This document shows, piece by piece, positions 17,543 to 27,032 of a DNA stretch of 64,000 bases. The notes beneath the pieces are model-generated. The model did not search any database. It had not been told where the DNA came from and saw nothing but the letters and a program-made list of their open reading frames with translations. Within the stretch, counting starts at the first letter, position 1. Each line of letters opens with the position of its first letter. Source of the DNA: Microbacterium aurum (GTDB taxonomy: Bacteria > Actinomycetota > Actinomycetes > Actinomycetales > Microbacteriaceae). The position numbers were made by a program, and so were the translations under genes. The DNA lies in contig NZ_JAFBCQ010000001.1 in assembly GCF_016907815.1 (NCBI RefSeq), forward strand, positions 2,976,001 through 3,040,000, given 5' to 3'.

Positions 17543-18870
17543 CGCCGCTCACCTCCCTCGATCTCGGCCCCTTCCGGCAGCGGACGCGGGGTGAACTTCA
17601 CGCGGTCGACGCGGCGACCGTCCATACGCTGCACCTCGAGGGTGCCGTCCTCGAGTTCGATGCTGTCGCCGACGGTGGGGATCCGCTCGAGCGTCGACAT
17701 CACGAACCCGCCGACGGTGTCGTAGACCTCACCTTCGGGCACGCGGATGCCTGTGCGGTCGAGCACCTCGTCGGGGCGCAGCTCACCGGGGAAGATGACG
17801 GCATCCGCGACGCGGACGACACCCGCGCGGCTCCGGTCGTGCTCATCGAGCACCTCACCGACGATCTCCTCGACGAGGTCCTCGAGCGTCACGACGCCGG
17901 CCGTCCCGCCGTACTCGTCGACGACGATCGCCATCTGGTAGCCGCGGGCGCGCAACTCCGCCATGACGGCATCCAGGTGCACCGCCTCGGGAACGCGCAG
18001 CGGCTCCTCGGCGATGGCGGCGGCGGGCACTTCGGCGCGGCGGTCGCGGGGAACACTGACGGCCTGCTTGAGGTGCACGATGCCCGTGATGTCGTCCATC
18101 GATTCGGCGTACACGGGGAACCTGCTGTGGCCGGTGCGGCGCGCGAGCTGGATGACATCCTCGACGCTGTCACTGGCGGCGACCGCGTGGATCGACGGGC
18201 GCGGGGTCATGACATCCGCCGTCGTCAGCCGCGCGAAGGTCAGGGTGCGGTTCAGCAGTGACGCGGTGTCCTGCTCGAGCACACCCGCGCTCGCGGAGCG
18301 CCGCACGAGACTCGACAGCTCGTCGGCCGTTCGAGCGCCCGACAGCTCCTCCTTGGGTTCGATCCCCATGCTGCGCAGGATGGCGTTCGCACTGCCGTTG
18401 AGCACCGCGACGACGGGGCGGAACACGGTCGTGAAGCCGACTTGGAACGGCATGACCAACTTGGCCGTCTGCCGCGGGATGGCCAGGGCGAAGTTCTTCG
18501 GCACGAGCTCGCCGAGGATCATCGAGAAGATCGTGGCGATCGCGATGGCGACGACCGTGGAGATCGTGCGGGCCACGGCATCCGGCACTCCTGCTGCGGT
18601 GAACAGCGGGCTCAGCAGGTTCGTGAGGGCGGGCTCCATCGTGTAGCCGGTGAGCAGCGTCGTCAGCGTGATGCCCAGCTGCGCGCTGGAGAGATGGGTC
18701 GACGTCATCTTCAGCGCGTCGATCGTCAGTGACAGCCGCGACTCGCCGGCGGCCCGGCGGGCTTCGAGGTCGGCGCGGTCGAGGTTCACGAGCGCGAACT
18801 CGCTCGCGACGAACAGGCCGGTCCCGATCGTGAGCAGCAGCCCCACGCCCAACATGACGTAATCCATCAC
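17539..18870 (-). CDS. CNNM/CorC-type membrane protein with CorC_HlyC domain
   Basis: A 443-residue protein. The DUF21 domain has about three or four helices (1-200: [34 protein letters not shown]). A CBS pair follows (about 215-340), then a C-terminal CorC_HlyC ligand-binding domain. It is the first gene of a pair with a shorter paralogue. The family is linked to Mg2+ or Co2+ homeostasis. A G-rich stretch precedes the ATG, and no clear promoter was identified in the 104-bp gap to guaB1. Confidence 0.9.
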   Translation of the reverse strand: MMDYVMLGVGLLLTIGTGLFVASEFALVNLDRADLEARRAAGESRLSLTIDALKMTSTHLSSAQLGITLTTLLTGYTMEPALTNLLSPLFTAAGVPDAVARTISTVVAIAIATIFSMILGELVPKNFALAIPRQTAKLVMPFQVGFTTVFRPVVAVLNGSANAILRSMGIEPKEELSGARTADELSSLVRRSASAGVLEQDTASLLNRTLTFARLTTADVMTPRPSIHAVAASDSVEDVIQLARRTGHSRFPVYAESMDDITGIVHLKQAVSVPRDRRAEVPAAAIAEEPLRVPEAVHLDAVMAELRARGYQMAIVVDEYGGTAGVVTLEDLVEEIVGEVLDEHDRSRAGVVRVADAVIFPGELRPDEVLDRTGIRVPEGEVYDTVGGFVMSTLERIPTVGDSIELEDGTLEVQRMDGRRVDRVKFTPRPLPEGAEIEGGERR

Positions 18871-18974
18871 ACGTCACCCCCGCTCAGGCGGGAGGAGGGT
18901 CGGTGGGGCGATCGTCTACAACTAGGAGGGTCGTCCATTGTGCCGACGATTCTACGGCACCTCGCCGGGGACGG

Positions 18975-20432
18975 TCACCAGCTGACGGGGAGCGCCTTGC
19001 CCTCTTCGTAGCCGGCGGCGGACTGCAGGCCCACGGTCGCGCGCTCGTGGAACTCGGGCACCGAGGCGGCGCCGGCGTAGGTGAACGACGACCGCACCCC
19101 CGAGGTGATCATGTCGACGAGGTCCTCGACCGAGGGCCGCAGCGGGTCGAGGTAGATCTTCGACGACGAGATGCCCTCGGCGAAAAGCTCCTTGCGCGCC
19201 CGCTCGTACGGGTCGAGGCGCCCGAACCGGCCGTGCACGGCCTTCGTGGAGGCCATCCCCCACGACTCCTTGTACACGCGCCCCTCCTCGTCGACCTGCA
19301 GCTGGCGGGGGGCCTCGATGGTCCCGGCGAACCACGAGCCGATCATGACGGATGCCGCGCCCGCCGCGAGCGCCAGTGCGACGTCGCGCGGGTAGCGCAC
19401 TCCCCCGTCGGCCCAGACGTGCGCGCCGAGTTCTGCGGCCGCCTGCGCGGTCTCCAGCACGGCCGAGAACTGCGGGCGGCCGACGGCGGTCATCATGCGG
19501 GTCGTGCACATCGCGCCGGGGCCGACGCCGACCTTCAGGATCGACGCGCCCGCCGCGACGAGGTCGCGGGCGCCCTCCGCGGTGACGATGTTGCCGGCGA
19601 CGAGGGGGATCCCGAGGTTCAGGCCCGCGACGGTGTGCAGCGCCCGCAGCATCCCCTCCTGGTGACCGTGCGCGGTGTCGACGACGAGGACGTCGACGCC
19701 GGCGGCGGCGAGCGCGCGCGCCTTCGCGGCGACGTCGCCGTTGATGCCGACGGCGGCGGCCACGATGAGACGCCCGTTCGCGTCGACCGCCGGCCGGTAC
19801 AGGGTGGAGCGCAGCGCCGTACGCTGGGAGAGCGTCCCGACGAGGTAGCCGTGGTGCAGCACGCACACCGTCTCGGCCTCCGCGGCGACGAGCAGATCGA
19901 ACGCGTGGCGCGCGTCGGTCACGTCGTCCGCATCGATCGACGCGGTGCGGCCGCGCGCGAGGTCGCCGAGCCGCGCATCCGGCAGCGCGGTGCCGAGCCG
20001 GCTCGCCGGGACGACGCCGAGGATGTCGTCGACGTGGATGCGGTCGGCGAGCGCCGCCACGACGACGATGCCGTGGCCCTCGGTCGCCGGCAGCAACGCC
20101 GCCGCCTCGGCGACGGTCGCGTCGGCGGTCAGCACCTGCGGGGTGTCCCACGGCACCGGCTGCTCCTTGACCCACCGGATGGCGGCGTCGATGTCCTGCA
20201 GCGGCATGTCCTGCGGCAGCACGCCCAGCCCGCCCCGGCGCGCGAGCGCGGCGGCCAGGCGCGGTCCGGTGACGGAGTTCATGTTGGAGGCGACGAGGGG
20301 GATCGTCGCCGACGTGCCGTCCTGCGGCGAGAGGTCCACATCCAGGCGACTCGTGATCCCCGACCGCCGCGGCACGAGGAACACGTCGGAATAGGTGAGA
20401 TCGACGGTGGGCTGGGCGCCGGAGAACTGCAT
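18975..20432 (-). CDS. guaB1: GuaB1-family GMP reductase (IMP dehydrogenase-related)
   Basis: A 485-residue IMPDH/GMPR-family TIM barrel. A CBS pair is inserted at about residues 95-210. The catalytic cysteine lies in GPGAMCTTRMMTA and the phosphate/purine loop in SWFAGTIEAP. Actinobacterial GuaB1 was long annotated as IMP dehydrogenase; the mycobacterial member is known to act as GMP reductase, converting GMP to IMP with NADPH. The start has TACCGT 7 nt upstream and diverges from kgd. Confidence 0.88.
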   Translation of the reverse strand: MQFSGAQPTVDLTYSDVFLVPRRSGITSRLDVDLSPQDGTSATIPLVASNMNSVTGPRLAAALARRGGLGVLPQDMPLQDIDAAIRWVKEQPVPWDTPQVLTADATVAEAAALLPATEGHGIVVVAALADRIHVDDILGVVPASRLGTALPDARLGDLARGRTASIDADDVTDARHAFDLLVAAEAETVCVLHHGYLVGTLSQRTALRSTLYRPAVDANGRLIVAAAVGINGDVAAKARALAAAGVDVLVVDTAHGHQEGMLRALHTVAGLNLGIPLVAGNIVTAEGARDLVAAGASILKVGVGPGAMCTTRMMTAVGRPQFSAVLETAQAAAELGAHVWADGGVRYPRDVALALAAGAASVMIGSWFAGTIEAPRQLQVDEEGRVYKESWGMASTKAVHGRFGRLDPYERARKELFAEGISSSKIYLDPLRPSVEDLVDMITSGVRSSFTYAGAASVPEFHERATVGLQSAAGYEEGKALPVSW

Positions 20433-20541
20433 GTACCCACGGTACCGACAGAAAACCTGGGATACCCTTGATGGATGTGTGCGTGAGGGCTCCTGGATGC
20501 CCCGTACGGACTGAACTTCATCGATGAAAGCAGGCGCAACC

Positions 20542-23500
20542 GTGTCCAGTCAGGTGACCGGCGTGGGTACTTCGAGCGACGGCGAATTCGGGGCCAACGA
20601 GTGGCTCGTCGCCGAGATGTACGACCAATTCGCGAAGGATCGCAACTCGGTCGACCAGGCTTGGTGGCCGGTGCTGGAGGCGTACGAGAAGACGCAACGG
20701 GATGCCGGCACGGCCCCCGCTCCGGCCGGTGAACCGCAGGCCCCGTCCGCGGCGCAGCCCGCGGCATCCGCCCCCGCCGCCCCCGCCCCAGCGGCCACGC
20801 CGGCCTCGGAGGCCCGCCCGCTGACCGCACCCATCCCCGTCGTCGGCGGCCCCCAGCCGGTCGCCCGCACCACGGCACGTCCGGCGGCCCCGCAGCCGGT
20901 GCCGGCGCAGGCGCCGAAGGACGAGCCCGCCCAGACCGCCGCCCGCGAAGACGTCGTCACGCCGCTGCGCGGCATGCCGAAGACCCTCGCGGCGAACATG
21001 GACGAGTCCCTCACTGTCCCCACCGCCACGAGTGTGCGCACCGTTCCGGCGAAGCTCATGATCGACAACCGGATCGTGATCAACAACCACATGTCCCGCA
21101 CGCGGGGCGGCAAGGTCAGCTTCACGCACCTCATCGGATGGGCGCTCATCCAGGCGCTGAAAGTCTTCCCGAGCCAGAACGTCTCCTACGCCGAGATCGA
21201 CGGCAAGCCCTCGGTGGTCGCACCCGCGCACATCAACCTCGGCATCGCGATCGACCTCCCGAAGCCCGACGGCACGCGCGCCCTCATGGTCCCGAGCATC
21301 AAGCAGGCCGAGTCGCTGACGTTCAGCGAGTACCTCTCCGCCTATGAGGACCTCGTCAAGCGCGCGCGGGGCAACAAGCTCACTGCGACCGACTTCCAGG
21401 GCACGACGATCTCGCTGACCAACCCCGGCGGCATCGGCACGGTCCACTCCGTGCCGCGCCTCATGAAGGGTCAGGGCTGCATCGTCGGCGCCGGCGCCCT
21501 CGAGTACCCCGCCGAATTCCAGGGCTCGAGCGAGAAGACGCTCGTCGAGCTCGCCATCGGCAAGACGATCACCCTCACGTCGACGTACGACCACCGCGTC
21601 ATCCAGGGTGCCGGTTCCGGCGAGTTCCTCAAGATCGTGCACGAGCTGCTCATCGGCCAGCGCGGCTTCTACGAGGAGATCTTCGCGGCGCTGCGCATCC
21701 CGTACGCGCCGATCCACTGGTCCAGCGACATCAACGTCGACCTCGCCGAGCGCGTCGACAAGCAGTCCCGCGTCGTCGAGCTCATCAACTCCTACCGCGT
21801 GCGCGGCCACCTCATGGCCGACACCGACCCCCTCGAGTACGTGCAGCGCACGCACCCCGACCTCGAGATCGAGAACCACGGGCTGACGTTCTGGGACCTC
21901 GACCGCGAGTTCGTGACGGGCGGCTTCGGCGGCCGACGCACGATGAAGCTGCGCGACATCCTGGGCGTGCTGCGCGACTCGTACTGCCGCACGATCGGTG
22001 TCGAGTACATGCACATCCAGGACCCGACCCAGCGCAAGTGGTTCCAGGACAACGTCGAGGTCAAGTACCAGAAGCCGAGCCACGACGAGCAGCTGCGCAT
22101 CCTCGACAAGCTGAACCAGGCCGAGGCGTTCGAGACCTTCCTGCAGACCAAGTACGTCGGCCAGAAGCGCTTCAGCCTCGAGGGCGGCGAGTCGCTCATT
22201 CCGCTGCTGGACGAGATCCTGCAGGGAGCGGCCGGCGCGGGCCTGGACGGCGCCGCGATCGGCATGGCCCACCGCGGGCGCCTCAACGTGCTGACGAACA
22301 TCGCGGGCAAGACCTACAGCCAGATCTTCCGCGAGTTCGAGGGGTCCGTCGCGATCGGGTCGAAGTCGGGCTCCGGCGACGTCAAGTACCACCTCGGCAC
22401 GGAGGGCACCTTCGTGTCGGATGCCGGGGAGGAGCTGCCGGTGTACCTGGCGGCCAACCCGTCGCACCTGGAGACGGTCGACGGCGTGCTGGAGGGCATC
22501 GTCCGCGCCAAGCAGGACCGGATGCCGATCGGCACGTACTCGTGGCTGCCGATCCTCGTCCACGGCGATGCGGCGTTCGCCGGTCAGGGCGTCGTGGTGG
22601 AGACCCTGCAGATGTCGCAGCTGCGCGGGTACCGCACCGGCGGCACCGTGCACGTCGTCGTCAACAACCAGGTCGGCTTCACGACCCTGCCGCAGGACGG
22701 CCGCACGTCGGTGTACGCCACCGACGTCGCCAAGACCATCCAGGCGCCCATCTTCCACGTCAACGGCGATGACCCCGAGGCCGTCGTCCGCGTCGCGGAA
22801 CTGGCCGTCGCCTACCGCCAGCAGTTCCAGCGCGACGTCGTCATCGACCTCGTCTGCTACCGCCGCCGCGGTCACAACGAGGGCGACGACCCGTCGATGA
22901 CGCAGCCGCTCATGACGAACCTGATCGAGGCCAAGCGCTCCGTCCGCCGCCTGTACACCGAGGCTCTCGTCGGTCGCGGGGACATCACCGAGGAGGAGTA
23001 CGACAAGGCCAAGGCCGACTTCCAGAACCGCCTGGAGATCGCGTTCGCCGAGACGCACGCCGCCGAGACCGGAGCCACGGGCATCGTCTCCCCCGCCAGC
23101 GGCGAGATCGACCAGGCCGTGGGCGAGCCGGAGACGACCGGTGTCGCAGTGGAGGTCGTCCACCAGATCGGCGATGCGTTCGTCAACAAGCCCGACGGCT
23201 TCACGGTGCACTCCAAGCTCCAGCAGCTGCTGGAGAAGCGCCTCGACATGAGCCGCAACGGCCAGATCGACTGGGGCTTCGGCGAGCTGCTCGCGTTCGG
23301 CTCCGTGCTCATGGAGGGCACCAACGTGCGCCTGGCCGGTCAGGACGCCCGCCGCGGCACGTTCGTGCAGCGCCACGCGGTGCTCCACGACCGTCAGAAC
23401 GGTCAGGAGTGGCTGCCGCTGGCGAACCTGTCGCAGAACCAGGGTCGCTTCTACGTCTACGACTCGCTGCTGAGCGAGTACGCGGCGATGGCGTTCGAGT

Positions 23501-24288
23501 ACGGCTACTCCGTCGAGCGCCCCGACACCCTCACCCTCTGGGAGGCCCAGTTCGGCGACTTCGCCAACGGCGCCCAGTCGGTCATCGACGAGTACATCTC
23601 GGCCGCCGATCAGAAGTGGGGTCAGCAGTCGAGCGTCGTGCTGCTGCTGCCGCACGGCTACGAGGGGCAGGGTCCCGACCACTCCTCGGGCCGCATCGAG
23701 CGCTACCTGCAGATGTGCGCGCAGGACAACATGATCGTCGCGCGGCCGTCGACCCCGGCATCCTATTTCCACCTGCTGCGCCGTCAGGCCTACGCCCGCC
23801 CGCGCCGCCCGCTGATCGTCTTCACGCCGAAGGCGATGCTGCGCCTGCGCGGGGCGACGAGTCCCGTCGAGGCGTTCACGACGGGCCGGTTCGAGCCGGT
23901 GCTGGACGATGACCGCAGCATCGACAAGAGCGCCGTGACGCGTGTGCTCCTGCACTCCGGCAAGATCCACTGGGACCTCAAGGCCGAGCTGGACAAGAAG
24001 CCGAACCCGCAGATCGCGCTCGTGCGCCTGGAGCAGCTGTACCCGGCGCCGATCGACGAGCTGAACGCGGTCATCGACAGCTACCCGAACGCGGAGCTGG
24101 TGTGGGTGCAGGACGAGCCCGAGAACCAGGGCGCCTGGCCGTTCATCGCCCTCGAGGTCGTCAAGCACCTCCACGGCCGGACCATCCGCCGCGTCTCGCG
24201 TGCGGCGGCCGCGTCGACGGCCACCGGGTCGCCGAAGGTGCACGCCCGCGAGCAGGCCGAGATCATCGAGAAGGCGCTCACCGTCTGA
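20542..24288 (+). CDS. kgd: Multifunctional 2-oxoglutarate decarboxylase/dehydrogenase E1 with E2 succinyltransferase domain
   Basis: A 1248-residue TCA-cycle enzyme of the actinobacterial Kgd/OdhA type. A short N-terminal E1 segment (GANEWLVAEMYDQF) leads into an Ala/Pro-rich linker (to about 130). An E2-type acyltransferase domain follows (about 150-360, ending in TYDHRVIQGAGSGEF). The ThDP-dependent E1 runs from about 390 to the end (MAHRGRLNVL, GDAAFAGQGVV, CYRRRGHNEGDDP). There is no lipoyl domain. GTG 20542 is chosen because AAAGCAGG lies 7 nt upstream and family members start there; an in-frame ATG at 20524 would add six residues. Confidence 0.95.
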   Translation: MSSQVTGVGTSSDGEFGANEWLVAEMYDQFAKDRNSVDQAWWPVLEAYEKTQRDAGTAPAPAGEPQAPSAAQPAASAPAAPAPAATPASEARPLTAPIPVVGGPQPVARTTARPAAPQPVPAQAPKDEPAQTAAREDVVTPLRGMPKTLAANMDESLTVPTATSVRTVPAKLMIDNRIVINNHMSRTRGGKVSFTHLIGWALIQALKVFPSQNVSYAEIDGKPSVVAPAHINLGIAIDLPKPDGTRALMVPSIKQAESLTFSEYLSAYEDLVKRARGNKLTATDFQGTTISLTNPGGIGTVHSVPRLMKGQGCIVGAGALEYPAEFQGSSEKTLVELAIGKTITLTSTYDHRVIQGAGSGEFLKIVHELLIGQRGFYEEIFAALRIPYAPIHWSSDINVDLAERVDKQSRVVELINSYRVRGHLMADTDPLEYVQRTHPDLEIENHGLTFWDLDREFVTGGFGGRRTMKLRDILGVLRDSYCRTIGVEYMHIQDPTQRKWFQDNVEVKYQKPSHDEQLRILDKLNQAEAFETFLQTKYVGQKRFSLEGGESLIPLLDEILQGAAGAGLDGAAIGMAHRGRLNVLTNIAGKTYSQIFREFEGSVAIGSKSGSGDVKYHLGTEGTFVSDAGEELPVYLAANPSHLETVDGVLEGIVRAKQDRMPIGTYSWLPILVHGDAAFAGQGVVVETLQMSQLRGYRTGGTVHVVVNNQVGFTTLPQDGRTSVYATDVAKTIQAPIFHVNGDDPEAVVRVAELAVAYRQQFQRDVVIDLVCYRRRGHNEGDDPSMTQPLMTNLIEAKRSVRRLYTEALVGRGDITEEEYDKAKADFQNRLEIAFAETHAAETGATGIVSPASGEIDQAVGEPETTGVAVEVVHQIGDAFVNKPDGFTVHSKLQQLLEKRLDMSRNGQIDWGFGELLAFGSVLMEGTNVRLAGQDARRGTFVQRHAVLHDRQNGQEWLPLANLSQNQGRFYVYDSLLSEYAAMAFEYGYSVERPDTLTLWEAQFGDFANGAQSVIDEYISAADQKWGQQSSVVLLLPHGYEGQGPDHSSGRIERYLQMCAQDNMIVARPSTPASYFHLLRRQAYARPRRPLIVFTPKAMLRLRGATSPVEAFTTGRFEPVLDDDRSIDKSAVTRVLLHSGKIHWDLKAELDKKPNPQIALVRLEQLYPAPIDELNAVIDSYPNAELVWVQDEPENQGAWPFIALEVVKHLHGRTIRRVSRAAAASTATGSPKVHAREQAEIIEKALTV

Positions 24289-24295
24289 GACGCGC

Positions 24296-24337
24296 ACGAC
24301 GACGGGTCGGATGCCGCGGCATCCGACCCGTCGTCGT
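24296..24337. terminator. Perfect 42-bp palindrome after kgd
   Basis: Two complementary 21-bp arms meet with no spacer (24296-24316 and 24317-24337). It lies 8 bp after the kgd stop and has no T-tract, as is common for actinobacterial terminators. The centre is GGATGCCGCGGCATCC, two inverted copies of the over-used GGATGCC heptamer. Confidence 0.7.
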
Positions 24338-24373
24338 CAGGACACGAGAGGCCGGCCCGTCCGGAAGGACGAC

Positions 24374-24695
24374 ATGGACGTCGTGCTCCTCACGAAGCCC
24401 GCCGCGCGCTCGGGCGCCCACACCGGCGCCGCGATGCGCGCCGCCGCTGCTGCGCACCGCGCTGGAGGTCGGCGCCGACGCCGTGGTCGTCGCCGGCCGG
24501 CTGCGGCTGCTGCGCCTGCTGCCGCGCGTGTACCGCGGGACGCACACCGCGATCGCCGAGGTCGAGACGCGGCGCCTGCGCGCCGTGGAGCTGTCCTCGC
24601 CCGGGGTCACGGCGTACGCCGACGGCGACCCGATCGGGGCGCTGCCGCTGCGGGTCGAGGTGGTGCCGGCGGCCCTCCGCGTGTTCGGCGCGTGA
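24374..24695 (+). pseudogene. Remnant of a diacylglycerol/lipid kinase (YegS/DgkB type)
   Basis: Two pieces in different frames are fused. An N-terminal piece (ATG 24374, MDVVLLTKPAARSGAHTG) keeps its GGAAGG ribosome site and resembles the first strand and glycine loop of lipid kinases. From about 24450 the frame changes to a C-terminal piece with LRLLRLLPRVYRGTH and GVTAYADGDPIGALPL, the family's last domain. The catalytic middle, several hundred bp, is gone. The remaining 107 codons cannot encode an active kinase (full length is about 300 residues). The rest of the 422-bp gap between kgd and rsrA holds only the palindrome. Confidence 0.7.
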
Positions 24696-24710
24696 CCGGG
24701 CCGGAGCCCG

Positions 24711-24956
24711 TCAGTGGTGGGTGGCCTGCTCGGCGCGCAGGCGTGAGAGCACCTGGTCGCGCAGCTCCTCGGGAGCCGTCTCCTTGCACGCGCGCGCGAC
24801 GACGGCGGTGAGGGTCGTCGCGACGAGGGCCTCATCCCGGCAGGCCGGGCAGTTCTCCAGGTGCTCCCGGATGTCGGAGTGCTCCGTCTTGCAGACTTCG
24901 TTGCGGAGGTACTCCTCCAGATCCTTGCGCGCTTTGTCGCAGCCGCAGTCGTTCAT
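24711..24956 (-). CDS. rsrA: ZAS-type anti-sigma factor (RsrA-like)
   Basis: An 81-residue zinc-binding anti-sigma factor. The redox-sensing motif HLENCPAC (H-x3-C-x2-C) lies at about 32-39, with an additional N-terminal cysteine pair in MNDCGC. Under thiol oxidation such proteins lose zinc and release their sigma factor. Its start overlaps the stop of the upstream sigma gene by 4 bp (ATGA), matching the usual sigR-rsrA pair. The link to mycothiol homeostasis is inferred from the family. Confidence 0.88.
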   Translation of the reverse strand: MNDCGCDKARKDLEEYLRNEVCKTEHSDIREHLENCPACRDEALVATTLTAVVARACKETAPEELRDQVLSRLRAEQATHH

Positions 24957-25576
24957 TTCCTGCTCCTCGATGAAGATGCGGGGGCGGGCACCTCGATGCC
25001 GCGCTCTCGTGCGTAATCGGCCAGCAGGTCACGCAGCATCCGTCTGCCACGGTGCAGACGGCTCATGACCGTGCCGATGGGGGTTTTCATGATGTCCGCG
25101 ATCTCCTGATACGCGAAGCCTTCGACGTCGGCGAGGTACACCGCGAGCCGGAAGTCCTCCGGGATGGACTGCAGCGCATCCTTGACGACGGATGCCGGCA
25201 TGTGGTCGATCGCCTCGGCTTCGGCCGACCGGCTGCTCGTGGCCGTGGTCGACTCGGCACCGCCGAGCTGCCAGTCCTCGAGCTCATCGATCGTGCCCTG
25301 ATAGGGCTCGCGCTGCTTCTTGCGGTACGTGTTGATGTACGTGTTGGTGAGGATGCGGTACAGCCACGCCTTGAGGTTGGTGCCCTGGGTGAACGACGCC
25401 CACGAGGCGAACGCCTTCACGAACGTCTCCTGCACGAGGTCGGCGGCGTCGGCCGGATTGCGGGTCATCCGCATGGCCGCGGCGTACAGCGGGTCCATGA
25501 AAGGCAGCGCCTGCTGCTCGAACTGCGTGCGCGGATCCTCGGTGGTCTGCGGTTCTGTGGCCGCCTGCTCTTCCAT
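24953..25576 (-). CDS. sigR: RNA polymerase sigma factor, SigR/SigH type (ECF)
   Basis: A 207-residue ECF sigma factor. Region 2 includes [13 protein letters not shown] and [19 protein letters not shown]. Region 4 includes [21 protein letters not shown] and [13 protein letters not shown]. This subgroup controls the thioredoxin/mycothiol oxidative-stress regulon. ATG 25576 is chosen because TAGACT lies 8 nt upstream; the longer open frame further upstream is antisense to aroA. It is co-transcribed with rsrA and divergent from aroA. Confidence 0.92.
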   Translation of the reverse strand: MEEQAATEPQTTEDPRTQFEQQALPFMDPLYAAAMRMTRNPADAADLVQETFVKAFASWASFTQGTNLKAWLYRILTNTYINTYRKKQREPYQGTIDELEDWQLGGAESTTATSSRSAEAEAIDHMPASVVKDALQSIPEDFRLAVYLADVEGFAYQEIADIMKTPIGTVMSRLHRGRRMLRDLLADYARERGIEVPAPASSSRSRK

Positions 25577-25584
25577 CAGGGCCC

Positions 25585-25677
25585 AGTCTACGTCGGCGGC
25601 ATCCGCTCTAACCGGCGCGAGAGTCGCTGTCAACTGGGGCACCTTCTTTCTGCGGCGTCGGACGGGTTCGCTAGGGT
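25585..25677. promoter_or_regulatory. Divergent leaderless promoters of sigR and aroA
   Basis: Minus strand: TAGACT (25585-25590), 8 nt before ATG 25576. Plus strand: TAGGGT (25672-25677), 8 nt before ATG 25686. A SigR-type GGAAT/GTT autoregulatory site was looked for and not convincingly found. Confidence 0.5.
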
Positions 25678-25685
25678 AGAACCCG

Positions 25686-27023
25686 ATGACTGCGACCGGG
25701 TATTCCCTCCCCCATCCGGCCTCGGATTCCGGATGGCCGGCACGGCCCGCCACCGGACCCGTCCAGGCCACCGTCAGCGTGCCGGGTTCGAAGTCACTGA
25801 CGAACCGCAAGCTCGTCCTGGCGGCCCTCGCCGACGGCCCGAGCGTGCTGTCCTCGCCGCTGCACTCGGACGACTCGGCGCGCATGATCGGGGCGCTGCG
25901 CGCTCTCGGCGTCGAGATCGAGGAGGTCGCCGGCACCGGCCGGTTCGGCCCCGACCTGCACGTCGTCCCGCCGACGAGCTTCCGCGGCGACACCGTCGTG
26001 GACTGCGGCCAGGCCGGCACCGTCATGCGCTTCATCGCACCCCTGGCCGGCCTCGCGCACGGCGATGTCACGATCACCGCGCACGACAGCGCCCTGCACC
26101 GCCCGATGGGCGAGATGATCAAGGCGCTGCGCGAGATCGGCGCCGACATCGACGACGGCGGCACGTGGTCGCTGCCGTTCACCGTGCGCGGCCGCGGCCA
26201 CATCCGCGGCGGCGAGGTGACGATCGACGCGAGCGGATCGAGCCAGTTCGTCTCCGGGCTGCTGCTGGCCGCTCCCCGCTTCGACGTCGGCCTGCACGTC
26301 ATCCACTCCGGTGAGCGCCTGCCGTCGCTGCCGCACATCGACATGACGATCGAGACGCTCGGCCGCCGCGGCATCCAGGTCGAGCGCCCCGCCCCGAACG
26401 AGTGGCTCGTGCCCGCCGGCATTCCGCGGGGGCGGGATGCCGCGATCGAGCCCGACCTGTCGAATGCGGCGCCGTTCCTGGCGGCAGCCCTGCTGACGCA
26501 GGGGTCGGTGACGATCCCGGCGTGGCCGGCCAGCTCGACGCAGCCCGGCGCGCTGCTGCCGGAGATCCTGTCCCTCCTGGGTGCGAAGGTCTCCCGCCGC
26601 GGCGGGGCGCTGACGGTCGTCGGCGGCCCCCGCATCGCGGGCGTCGACCTCGACCTCACCGCCGCGAGCGAGCTCACCCCCACGCTGTTCGCCCTCGCGG
26701 CGTTCGCAGACGCGCCGACCACGCTGCACGGCATCGGGCACATCCGCGGTCACGAGACGAACCGTATCGACGCCCTCGTGACGAACCTCCGGGCGCTCGG
26801 CGGCGACGCCGAGGAGCTGCCCGACGGCATCCGGATCAACCCCCGTCCGCTGCGCGGCGGAGTGTGGCGCGCCTTCCACGACCACCGCATCGCCACTGCG
26901 GGAGCCCTCGTCGGGCTGCGGGTGCCGGGCGTGGAGGTCGACGACATCGGCACGACCGCCAAGACCATGCCGGAGTTCCCCGCGCTGTGGCACGACATGC
27001 TCGACGCCACCCCCGCGGAGTGA
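25686..27023 (+). CDS. aroA: 3-phosphoshikimate 1-carboxyvinyltransferase (EPSP synthase)
   Basis: A 445-residue enzyme of the shikimate pathway that joins shikimate 3-phosphate and PEP. Motifs: [16 protein letters not shown] (phosphate-binding Lys), [32 protein letters not shown] and the C-terminal [13 protein letters not shown]. It starts leaderless at ATG 25686. rsgA follows 9 bp later on the same strand, an arrangement common in Actinobacteria. Confidence 0.96.
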   Translation: MTATGYSLPHPASDSGWPARPATGPVQATVSVPGSKSLTNRKLVLAALADGPSVLSSPLHSDDSARMIGALRALGVEIEEVAGTGRFGPDLHVVPPTSFRGDTVVDCGQAGTVMRFIAPLAGLAHGDVTITAHDSALHRPMGEMIKALREIGADIDDGGTWSLPFTVRGRGHIRGGEVTIDASGSSQFVSGLLLAAPRFDVGLHVIHSGERLPSLPHIDMTIETLGRRGIQVERPAPNEWLVPAGIPRGRDAAIEPDLSNAAPFLAAALLTQGSVTIPAWPASSTQPGALLPEILSLLGAKVSRRGGALTVVGGPRIAGVDLDLTAASELTPTLFALAAFADAPTTLHGIGHIRGHETNRIDALVTNLRALGGDAEELPDGIRINPRPLRGGVWRAFHDHRIATAGALVGLRVPGVEVDDIGTTAKTMPEFPALWHDMLDATPAE

Positions 27024-27032
27024 GCGGGTGAG

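Noticed and set aside
16484-18870. Hemolysins
   Set aside because: The old name for DUF21/CBS proteins; the domains fit CNNM/CorC-type ion-homeostasis proteins and there is no toxin signature.
20524-20534. AAAGCAGG at the kgd start as another copy of the GCAGGCT palindromic element
   Set aside because: Only nine bases match (AAAGCAGGC), there is no inverted partner downstream, and the site works as a ribosome-binding sequence.
20518-24297. 1259-codon open frame on the minus strand
   Set aside because: It is fully antisense to kgd, has an Arg/Val/Leu-rich composition typical of GC-rich shadow frames and shows no known domain.
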